DNA of 64,000 nucleotides from Pempheris klunzingeri (lineage: Eukaryota; Chordata; Actinopteri; Acropomatiformes; Pempheridae), in the NCBI RefSeq assembly GCF_042242105.1, contig NC_092035.1:5848977-5912976 (forward strand). The letters are read 5' to 3'. Below, in pieces: positions 47,401 through 59,400 of this stretch. Both the position numbers and the translations under genes were made by a program. The notes under the pieces were generated by a model that saw only the letters and a list, made by a program, of their open reading frames with translations, did no database searches and was not told where the DNA came from. Position 1 is the first letter of the stretch; every line of letters starts with the position of its first letter.

Positions 47401-50400
47401 TACTGACGTCCAACAGTGGAGATACATTGACAGTAAACACAATCCAGCAGATGATGCATCCAGGGGGCTGAGTGTAAAAAAATTCATGGAAAACAGACGT
47501 TGGCTCCATGGCCCAGAGTTTCTGTGGGAGCCCCAGCACACATGGCCAGCAGAAACTAAGAATCATGACTCTACCACAAAATGACCCAGAGGTCAAGGGT
47601 TGCACTGTTGTGTGTAACGTTGTGATCCAAGAGGTTTCAAGTCCAACTCAAACTTGTGCATTTCTTCTCAGATTGGACCAGATTACTAAGAGCAGTCGCT
47701 TGGTATCAAAGGCCCTGGCTGCTAAAAGGAAATAGCTTGCTTCCATGGTCAACAATACAATCGGTGGTCAATGTATAACTCTAAGATCTTGGCATTGCAT
47801 AGAAGGCCATCGTATCATACTCTCAGAAGCAAGCATTCCGACGTGAGCATGAAAACTTAACAAAGACACCATCTAGTATTCAAAAAACAAGCTCCATTTA
47901 CAGGCTGGACCCAGTCTGGACAGATGGGCTGTTGAGAGTAGGAGGAAGGTTGTCTCGGGCAGCCATGTCTGAAACCATCAAGCACCCCATCATCCTTCCC
48001 AAATGGTGTCACATGTCTGATCTGTTGCACCGCCACATTCATGAAAGGTATGGTCACTGTGGAAGAAATTATATCCTTTGTCAGCTGCGAAAGAAATATT
48101 GGATAATTCATGGAAATAGTGCAGCAAGAAGAGTCATATCAAAGTGTGTTTCCTGCAGAGGGCTTAAAGGCAAAACAGGGGAACAGAAGATGGCCGATTT
48201 GCCTCAAGAGAGAACCCTACCAGATCTACCACCTTTGTTGGCATGGATTACTTTGGGCCAATAGAAACAAAAAGAGGAAGAGGTCTAGTGAAAAGTTACG
48301 GTGTGCTGTTTACCTGTATGTCTTCCAGAGCTGTTCATTTGGAAATGGCCTGTTGCTTACACACAGACTCCTGTATCCACACCATAAGAAGATTTGTCTG
48401 CAGACATGGTCAGGTAAAGCACATCTGGTCAGACAATGGCACCAATCTTGTCAGTGCAGAAAAGGAACTAAGAAAAGCTTTGTCCAGTTTCAACCCCAGT
48501 AAAATCCAGGATGCCATGATGGACAAGGGTATAAACTGGAGCTTCAATCCACCGGGAGCATCTCACCATGGCGGAGTGTGGGAGAGATTAATCAGAACAG
48601 TAAAGTGGGTTTTGAACTCACTACTGCATCAACAGACAGTCGATGATGAAGGTCTCCACACATTGCTTTGCGAAGTTGAGGCAATCCTTAACAATCATCC
48701 AATTACCACCACATCCTCGGACCCTTTTGATCTGGAGCCACTTACCAGGAAGAACAGGTTGGGAACTCAGCAGAAGGAGGTGGTTTGGAGTGAGTTTTCC
48801 AGAGCTGACTCCTACGCCAAGCACCAATGGAAGCAAATACAGTACCTAGCTGACCTGTTCTGGAGGAGATGGACGCAGGAATACTTGACATTGATGCAGG
48901 AGAGGCAGAAGTGGTCCAAGGTTAAAAGGAGCTTCAGTCCTGGAGACATTGTGGTAGTAGTAGATCCCACCTCCCCCCGGTCTTCATGGCCTCTGGGAAG
49001 AATCCTAGAGACAAGGCCTGATTCTAAAGGACTGGTCAGGTCAGTCAAACTTAACAAAAACAGGCATCTTAGAGCGACCAATTACAAAGCTCTGCCTGCT
49101 TCTGGAAGAAAGGTGACTTTATTTTTGTGCTACAGTAATAAATGTTGGCTCCTTTTAATATGTAAATGTTAATGCTAAGGCTAACACATTTAGGGGCTGG
49201 ATGTGTAGGAGCCAGAATCATTGTTTTCCCTTTATTAATTTCTGTTTTTTGAGCCAATGCCATCTAGTGGCCGGAGGATAGGGATAAAGGCGAGGGAGAC
49301 TGTCAGGAAGGTGTGGCCAACCAAAAAGTGAGTCTTTTGACCTCACAGCCAAGACCTGGACCTGTGCACCAGAGAATCCTGAGTTATCTTTAGCATCCTT
49401 ATTTAAAATAGCATCTTCGTTTATGAGTTTTGTGGACATTATATTAAGAATAAATAGTGCTTTATTTTGAAACATTCATTTATTTTATTCTTTCTCGGTG
49501 GACATTTGTCTTTTGGCGGTGTTGAGTCAGACACTTCTGCTCAGCCACCACAGTGGTTATATAGGCACTGGAATAACCACTACAGGAACATTACACCAAT
49601 GGGAAGTTGGAGCTGAAGATATTAAGATTCATCCTGAGGGGAACATGAACGTTAATCCATCCAATAGTTGGCAAGATATTTCACTAAAAGACAAAATTGT
49701 GAACCTGCAGTAATAGCGGCACTTAAACAAATCTTAAACGTCCACAAATGTATCCACTTGCAAAGTGCAGAGATATTAGGACCTACCAAGGACCTACAGA
49801 GGACACCTGGAGGATTTTAGTGTCACTCATCACCTCTCAGGCTCTGCAGACTGCCCGACCTGATTGGTCGAGGTCGTTGGGGTGTACGTGGCCTAAAAAG
49901 ATTACCTGAAGACAATACTCAGGGCTGCTTCAACTGCTTTTTTCGTGGTACAAAAAAAAAAATAAAAATTCTTCAATGATTACAGTTAATGATTAGTGCC
50001 TTAACGAGACAGTCTGGTGTCCTACCGTTATTCGGGTAAGCACAACAATCAATTAAATCAATTTCTTTCTTGCCAGATTGATTTAAATGTATTGAATTGC
50101 ACATTTCTTTCCTGTCTCTGCCTCCGTCTGACCTTTGCAGTGCAGGATGGCATGCTGTGCGTCGGGGCTGACTTCGGCATCAAAGAACGAACACTCCTTC
50201 AGCCCACAGGTGAGGCATCGCCGTGGAAACAGGCCGAGCGTGGACACGCTGTCAGAAGAAGGACACAACATGAGCACAGACACTCGAGTGCAGCACACAC
50301 AATAAAAGGAGGATGACAGATGTTGGCATACCAATGAATAGAAGGTTCTGAATGCACAGCAGAGCATGTTGTACCTGTATAAATGTCTTTGTTGTGCAGA

Positions 50401-53400
50401 TTCCTCTGTGCTCAGAAAGTATCTGTGTGGAGGAAGCAGAGCAGCTGAAGCAGGACAAGGTCATGGATCCATTACACATCTGCCCTCACTAGTCACTGCA
50501 TATCGGGGCCGGCCAAGCACAAACACAGATTTATACGGTCATGAACCCTGCGGCTCAAAGCATCTTAAAGGATAGATGTTTTCAAACACGCAATCTGTTT
50601 TACTCTCTCCTCAAACAGAATAGAGCAGAATTTATAGTAATTTTACTGAGAATAAAAATAAAATAGAACCATTTTTAAAGAATATGAATGAACACTCAAA
50701 ACATTTTTTGGAAAATTGCTTTAAGGATAGAAATTCAGCTTGGAGCGAAGGTGCATCTGAGACAAATTATATACTAGGCCCTAAAAAGCTTCATCAGTTT
50801 GTTTGAGCAGCTTGTATAAAGCTGAAATATTATTCTTATTATTATCCTTTTAACATATGACAAATTATGTGATTAAGTGCAAATTTGAGGTACTTTACCC
50901 AAGTATTGTGTCTGTGCAGAAGGACGTTTAAATATATAAAAATTTGATAACTTTATAAAATGCAACACATTAATGATTAAATTACCCTACATTATGTGAG
51001 ATAGTTAAAATGTCTTTAAATGAGTCATGAACATCCATCCATCCATCTTCAGCCGCTTATCCGGAGTCGGGTTGCGGGGGCAGCAGTTTCAGCAGAGATG
51101 CCCTGACTTCCCCGGCCCTAGTCACCTCCTCCAGCTCGTCCGGTGGGACCCCGAGGCGTTCCCAGGCCAGCCGAGAGACATAGTCCCTCCAGCGTGTCCT
51201 GGGTCTTCCCCGGGGCCTCCTTCCAGTGGGACATGCCCAGAACACCTCCCCAGGGAGGCGTCCAGGAGGCATCCGAAACAGATGCCTGAGCCACCTCAGC
51301 TGGCTCCGGCATCCGAAACAGATGCCTGAGCAACCTCAGCTGGCTCCTCTCGATGTGGAGGAGCAGCGGCTCTACTACGAGCTCCTCCCGGATGGCCGAG
51401 CTCCTCGCCCTATCTCTAAGGGTGCGCCCAGCCACCCTGCGGAGGAAACTCATTTTGGCCGCTTGTATCCGCGATCTCGTTCTTTCGGTTATGACCCAAA
51501 GTTCATGACCATAGGTGAGGGTAGGAACGTAGATCGACCGGTAAATCGAGAGCTTTGCCTTCCGGCTCAGCTCCCTCTTCACCACAACGGACCGATACAA
51601 CGACCGCATCACTGCAGACGGTGCGCCGATCCGCCTGTCGATCTCACGCTCCATCATTCATCTTGCTGATTCTCATCCCAGCCGCAAACCGCCCCAGTGC
51701 ACACTGGAGGTCTCGGCTCAATGAAGCCAACACGACATCATCCGCAAAAAGCAGAGATGCTATCATGTGGTCCCCAAACCAGACCCCCTCCGGCCCCTGG
51801 CTGCGCCTAGAAATTCTGTCCATAAAAATAATGAACAGAACCGGTGACAAAGGGCAGCCCTGCCGGAGTCCAACATGCACCGGGAACAGGTCTGACTTAC
51901 TGCCAGCAATGCGAACCAGACTCCTACTCCGGTCGTACGGGGACCGGACAGCCCTTAACAAAAGGGCCCCGGACCCCATACTCCCGAAGCACCCCCCACA
52001 AGATGCCACGAGGGACACTGTCGCATGCCTTCTCCAAGTACACAAAGCACATGTGGACTGGCTGGGCGAACTCCCATGAACCCTCGAGCACCCGATGGAG
52101 AGTGTGGAGCTGGACCAGTGTTCCGGAACAAAACCTGCATTGTTCCTCCTGAATCCAAGGTTCAACTATCAGCCGTATCCTCCTCTCCAGTACCCTAGAA
52201 TAGACTTTCCCAGGGAGGCTGAGGAGTGTGATCCCTCTATAGTTGGAACACACCCTCCGGTCCCCCTTCTTAAAAAGAGGGACCACCACCCCGGTCTGCC
52301 AATCCAGAGGCACTGTCCCCGACCGCCAAGCGATATTACAGAAAGGTGTCAACCAAGACAGTCCCTGCACATCCAGAGACTTGAGGTATTCAGGGCAGAT
52401 CTCATCCACCCCTGGTGCCCTGCCACCGAGGAGCTTTCTGACCACCTCGGTGACTTCGGCTTGGGTAATGGACGAGTCCACTTCTGAGTCCCCAGCCTCT
52501 GCTTCCTCAGCGGTGGGATTGAGGAGATCCTTGAAGTATTCCTTCCACCGCCCAACGACATCCCCAATTGAGGTAAACAGCTCCCCACCCGCACTGTAAA
52601 CAGTGTTGGTGGAGCACTGCTTCCCCCTCCTGAGACGGTTTGCCAGAATTTCCTGAGGGCCAACCGGTAGTCCTCCTCCATGGCCTCCCCGAACTCCTCC
52701 CAGGCCCGAGTTTTTGCCTCTGCTACCGCCCGAGCTGCAGCACGCTTGGCCTGCTGGTACCTGTCAGCTGCCTCAGGAGTTCCACGAGCCAACAAGGCCC
52801 GATAGGACTCCTCCTTCAGCTTGACGGCATCCCTTACTTCCGACAGGCACCAGAGACCTTACAACCACAGCTTCGAGCGGCTGTGCTGACAATAGAGGTG
52901 GAGAACATGGTCCACTCGGACTCAATGTCTCCAACCTCCCCCGGGATCTGTGAGAAGCTCTCCCGGAGGTAGGAATTGAAGACTGCGGCGACAGCGGGCT
53001 CCGCCAGACGTTCCCAGCAGACCCTCACGATACGCTGGGGCCTGCCGAGTCTCTCTGGTTTCCTCCCCTGCCAGCGGATCCAACTCACCACCAGGTGGTG
53101 ATCAGTTGACAGCTCAGCCCCTCTCTTCACCCGAGTGTCCAAAACACACGGACGGAGTTCGGATGACACAACAACAAAGTCAATCATCGACCTCCAGCCT
53201 AGGACGCCCTGGTGCCACGTGCACGGATGGACGCCCTTGTGTTCGAACATGGTGTTCGTTATGAACAATCTATGACTAGCACAGAAGTCCAACAACAGGA
53301 CACCACTCTGGGAGGAACGGCCTCCCTGATCTGAGCCTCCAGGTCTCACTGTCGCTGACTATATCTAGCCGGTACCTCTCAACCTCCCGCACTAGCTCCG

Positions 53401-56400
53401 GCTGCTTCCCCCCCAGCGAGGTGACATTCCATGTCCCTACAGCTAGAGGCTGTTTCCGAGGCCCGGGTCGTTGGGGCCCTCTGCCTCGACCGCCACCCGT
53501 TCCACATAGCACCCGACCCCTACGACTCCCTCTGCGGAAGGGAGGAAGTCGGACCCACATCGTCCTTTCGGGCTGGGCTGGGCCATACCCGGCGACGCCA
53601 CAGTCATGTCAGGCGCAATTTACTGCAAGTACTTCTGATACTGTAATCACATGCAGCTACATGCTTACATACTTTTGTTTAAGCAACAGTTTGAATGCAG
53701 GACTTTAATATACAGCAGCTTTAATATATAACAGTAGTACATTTGGAAAATGTTAATTTTAGCACGTTTTGTTTGTATCCAACATGAGAAGCAAAACTAA
53801 AACTTACATAATCTGGTTGTTTTCATCGTAAGCTACAATTTTTGTCACCTCCCAGTCTCCTGATGTCAAGTATCGAACTTCGTCCTGGTCGCTTCGTAAC
53901 TGCAAGAGAATCCGTTAGAGATGAAAAACAAAAACCACACTATCCAATACAAATAGGACTTTACATTTTCTGCACTGAGAGGACAAGAATCAGAGGTGGA
54001 GAAAGACACAGTACATCAAGGGTAAAGTCACCTTTCTGGTGAACATTGTGATGTGGTGGAAATCTCCCTGACCCCCTTGTTTCACAGGCAGGTTCAGGAA
54101 AAACCTGCTCCTGTCCTTGGAGAACAGTGGCTCTTGGCTCTGTGGAGAGAAACTCAGACATTAGAGGTGACGTTGTTCATGAATGGAAGAGATCTGCTGT
54201 ATTCAGCCTCAATAATGGAACATATATTGCTGTGAGGATAATACTGTATAGAGCTGAAGATGGCAATTTCATTCTATAAGCTGTGCTTATATACACAAAC
54301 AAGAAAGATTTACCTGTCTGGAAAGCCATGTCTCTGAAGAGTCCTCGTGTCTCTGCATAAAAGAAAAGCCACCTTGTAACATGTGCATGTCTGATAGAAG
54401 AGACCCTGCCTGCTCCGAAACACCTTCAGACCAGCGGCTCGTTATCAGCTGATCATGAGTCTGGTGTGTTGGAAGGGTTTTGTGATTTATTAGAAATAAA
54501 CACCATATATTCCACCTGAATCTTGCATGTTGTCAGTGTACAAATGATTTTAAGATTCAGTCTGGAAACAGATGTTTCTCAGATCGATTTGGGGATTTTT
54601 TTCGTGCAGTAAAAGTGTAAATAGTGTTTTCCTATAATATCTGGTGTGTCTGGATTTATATTACTGCTGCATTTGTTGGATTTCACTGCCGTAGATGTTT
54701 ACAGTTGATGTAATTTTAACCACTTTATATCTACAGCAATGCATTATGGCCTATAAGGATCATTTCATCCTTCAGCTTTTGAGAAAACAAGAAGGGGATG
54801 AGATGTAGTGCAGTAAAAGTATTACGTAGCATAACATAGACCAACACAAGTGAAGTACAAGTACTCGGAAAGTGACAAAAGTACACAGAGCACAAATTCA
54901 ACCACTGGTCACTCATGAGTTCACCCTAATCTCATCATCTCTGACCCTGTCCTCCAATCAGAAACACCCACCTGGAGACAGACTCCTATGGTGGCGTCGC
55001 ACACCGTCAGCAGTGATGCATTCTGGGGCCGGCTGAGCCAGCGCACCACGAGGTGAGTATTACTGATCCACTTCACCATGGTGACATAGAAATCCCTGCA
55101 GAGGAGGCACAGATAGGAGAGTCAGACTGAGGATTTTGAGCCTGTGTGTGTCACGGCTGTATTTATTTATATGTGTGTGTAACCTGAGCCTGAGCTGATC
55201 CGGAGGCTGAAGCTCCTGAGTGTGTGTCGCTCCAAACAAGTTGACCACTGACAACCTGACGGTGGGGTTTGTCTGGCCGGCCTGAGAGTGGAAGACAGAC
55301 AGATAATAATCAAACGTTAAAAAAAAAAAGTGAAATGTCTTGGGTAAAATATATTTTTTCCGCCACAACCCTGCAGGAAACTTAAATCTCCTGTGCACTC
55401 TAACGGGCTATTGCAATTTGACGTCTTTCTATCTTCACAAAAAGCGGTGACACTTAATTTTACAGGCACATCATTTCTGAATTTATTCATTTTTCTTTGA
55501 GGTTTTTCTGAAAAGAACTGTATGATTTGGTGCCATTCAGAGGGAGAAAATCAATCCGTTTGAAAGAAAACACGCAATTCAAACATGAATCAACTGGAAT
55601 TAATTATTTCAAGGTAAACCAACTGAACATCCTTCCCCTCGTAGCAATAATTAGTCCCAAGTTATATAGTTTTCAGTTTCAGAAAGTGATTAAGAAACTA
55701 CAGATGCTTAAATTAAGAAGCCAAAACCAATGTGACCCCACAAAGGCCAGAATCACTGCCACTCTGCTAAGCTACACTAATTAGTATTTAATGGGACTGA
55801 CTCATCTTTTTTTATCCTTTGTGATTTAAGATTTAACTGCTGTATTATCTATGTGGCTAATGTAGTGTCTGTGACTGACTGGCACCCAGTCCAGGGTCTG
55901 TCTCCCAAAGTCAGCTGGGATTGGTTCAGCCCCCCTCACCGCCCTGTAAGGATGTGGATGAATAGATGATTTATGTGGTGTAGAAACTCAGTTACGTTAA
56001 GATGTTGCAGCATCAAAATTGATTTTTCAAATACATGACTGGTCATACCAAAGAAATGGCCCAGAAGATGACATAAGACGGAATATTTCTTGAATCTAAA
56101 TAGTCCAAAACCAACTAAAAACCCAGAGTCCAGATGTGAGAGTGAGGCTGCATGTTGTCTCAACATCCACAGGTGCATTTATTCAGAGTTTACTCTGTTT
56201 TTCACGCTGCTTCGAGACTTTTTGCCTGTAAACCCAGTGTTTTCTTGTCTGCTAGAAACTAAATCTCGCTGCCCTCTTGTGCGCACAGAGCAGCAGCGAA
56301 CCCACTGTGGACTAGAGGAGGTGTGGAGATAAACAGTCGGTCTGTGCAGAGAAAGTACTGACAGCTGCTGCTGGACAGACAGACACAATGGACATCTGTC

Positions 56401-59400
56401 TGAAACATGATGCATTATTGATGACATGCCGACTAAAACAACAAGCATACACATTAATGTTTGGTTTTGAGCTTGTTGCAGGTTTAAATATCCTTTATTA
56501 TATAGATCATTGTTTGCATCTATTTTTATAGTTTTCTTCTTGATGAGTTTCATTGTGGAATGAAATCATAAATGCTGTTGTGGATGCTGAACTAAAACAT
56601 ACTAAACAAGAACTGAACCCCTCCAGGTCTGGATCATCGCTTCCCCGACTGCTTCATCTGGTTTTTGTCCCTCATGAAACAGCTGCACCGACACATGTGG
56701 AGTCAATACACTTCCACAAGCACAGAAAGACAATAAATGAAGCTGCCCTTTCAATAGCAGGAGAACGATGGTTTAGTTTCTCTTGGGCTGACCTGCCATC
56801 CATTATGTGAGCCTGATAATCTACACAGCACCACGTTCAGTAAAAAACACTGAAAATGACCTTGAGTGTGTTTCAGGAAGCAGCTCCTTCAGTCCTGCAA
56901 CACCACATTTAGTTTTATTCTATATTATCCTGCAAATACAAGACATTCAGGCTATAAAGATACCTTAACTTTTGCTCTGCTTTATCTCTTTATATTTAAT
57001 CTTTTCAGTTAAACTAAAGGCCACACGGTCACTGTACAGCAGTTAGGTTGTTACGTTGGTTGATTTGTAGGAGAATATGCACCTCGACAGTATAAACCTA
57101 TAAAGACCGCAGCATTTTTGCGTCATCTTGTTTCCCTGCCTGGTATAGGAGCCCTTTATTATTTCAGCTGCAGGAAAAACAGTTCGAATCAGACAGATTT
57201 TCCATTTATTTCAAAATGATTCTGTTTATGCAGAGCCCAGCTGACTACGGACTGTCCTGTTATTGGTGTGTGACTTTACGTCTATTCTCAGGACATTATT
57301 ATTGTGTTGCTGCTGTTTTGACATGACAAAACAAAGCACATTTGAGAAGCAATGATTAATATATTGATAATTGTTGCTTCAGCTCTATATCGGAGAATTT
57401 GTTGGTTTCTGGAGCTTCAGGCAAAAGAAAGGTTGGACATTTAGTTTAGTAAAACACACTAAGCACCAAGACAATTAACTAATCAATTTCTCTTTAACTA
57501 GTCTCTTTAAGTAGGGATGGGAATTGCTAAGATTTCATTGATACCAGTGGCTTCATCTCCTCTGCTTATCAGACTGATTCTTGATTATTAATTCCCCCAT
57601 TGATTCCTAATCAGTTTGTTGTGTGGGGAACAAAGTAGGTTTATAGCATCAATGAAACTGTCTGAATGTCTCCGAGTCTGTGAAGTGTTCATTTCATTTA
57701 GATGTTCACCCTGCTGAGCCTGCCCACATGGTGCTAATGCTGTCATAAGATGAGATATTTCCCCTCGATAACGGACGTGCTGCTCGGTGGGGAGGCAGCA
57801 GCACTCCTCTGGCAGACACATGACAATCCTGGACTTAGAGCCCATGTTGTAGAAAGATGTTTCAGCACATTGTTGACACAGACACATGAGTCTAGCAGTG
57901 AGTCCAGGCTTACCATGGGATATGGGTACTGAAGTCCTTTGGGGTAGGTGTTGCCGGTGAACTGGGGCAGAACCATGTTGGGTACCAGGGAGTCGTTGAT
58001 GGTGAGGAAGGCCAGTCTCTCCCCGTCGGGGGACCACCAGTGAGCCAAGTGTGAACGCAGGATCTCCTCTGAGAAGACAAACACACAAATAATGAACACC
58101 TGAATCACAGCTTCACTCCTTCCTTCCTCCTGTTCTGACTGTTTAATGCTCAGAGGTTTATGCGAGTCTGTGTAGAGTCATGACCTCTGCTGATGATGTA
58201 ATATGCTGCCCGCTATTTCATTTTTATGTCTTTTTTTATTGATAATGCACTGGTTTTCTGCACCTTTACTTCTGTATTTTGTTGCTTACTTCTTTGCTTT
58301 TCTTGTAGGATTCAGACATGAGCTTCTGCAGTCAAATGCACGGCATGTTTAATAAAGTCTAATGAAAACAGACGGTTTGAGGGGAAAAGGGGCTTTCTTC
58401 AATACAGGAGCTTTTCTTTCTGTTGATTGCTCATATTATTGGTGAAGTAGGACATAACACTTATTCTGCTCTCTCCGTCAGTGTCAAAACATCAGCCAAA
58501 TGGTCACAATCTAAAGTAAATGCAAATCCAAAGGAGAAAACAGCTCGCAGTGAATCTGCAAACAGAAATGATTCTATAATGTTCATCTGCCTCGGCCTGT
58601 GTTTGTGCTGCTCTGTGCAAACTGCACACACCATCAGCGCATTACTGAATTTGTTTGCACAGCGACTTAATGGATTGTACAGGCTTGTTGTTGATTTTTC
58701 ATTGCCATCCTGCTTAGTTTGTCTAGTCTGCTCCGCTGCATTTTTAATGCAAAAGACAAATCTGGGAAACAGCTGAACTGAGGTTGCACAGTGTTACTTC
58801 AACACAACACTGATCACGCAGCATCTCTCTCTCTCTGCGCCTTCTGCCGTCTGAAAGAAGAGAAATATCCAAACATCTCCAACCTGGAGCTTGAAGCGTC
58901 TCGGCAGAAGTTCTAAACTTGTTCAGCATCTTTGATCGAGAGATTAACAGATTCATCGAACAACTACGGCGCAAACAAGTATTTAATCAAACACTTAATC
59001 ACATCTGCATTTTAATACCGAATAAAAACTGCATAGTTTAGTTGTGGGTTAAATAAATGTGTTCATTCAGAAGCCAAAAGTGATTCGTTAACGCTGCTTT
59101 CATGAAGATCACAAAGCACAGCAGCATGTTTCACAAACGATCATCACTGGTAAATCGCAGATATATTTACGGGCTCTACGGCGCTCCTGCACATGTAGTA
59201 ATTTTGGCATTTGTTTCGCTTAACAGAATATTCCAAAATGAGCGAGCGGAGTGATCTCATCCCATTTGTCACATGTGAGACACCCAGCAGAAGCACAGCG
59301 CCGGTGCAGAGCAGAACGTACCTTCATACAGCCAGTCGGCGAGTCCGTTGAAGACAACTCCCTCCATCCCAGAGGAGGTGATTCTCAGAGAGTTGCTCCT

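Larger units (their letters stand above)
44800..49584 (+). mobile_element. BEL/Pao LTR retrotransposon remnant in dpp10 intron
   Basis: Inserted antisense to dpp10 and filling most of the intron 44753-50132. Pieces in order: a Gag-like DUF1759 segment (45395-45778), degraded Cys-rich/protease-region sequence (about 45.8-46.6 kb), a distal reverse-transcriptase piece (46578-46933), RNase H (46941-47381), an integrase zinc-binding region (47932-48264), integrase core plus DUF5641-type C-terminus (48243-49172), and one LTR (49204-49584). The order is that of BEL/Pao elements. The reverse-transcriptase palm with its catalytic YxDD is missing: the frame jumps near 46580. Several further frame changes and stops are present. 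No 5' LTR matching the right one was found, so the left limit is approximate. Confidence 0.88.
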
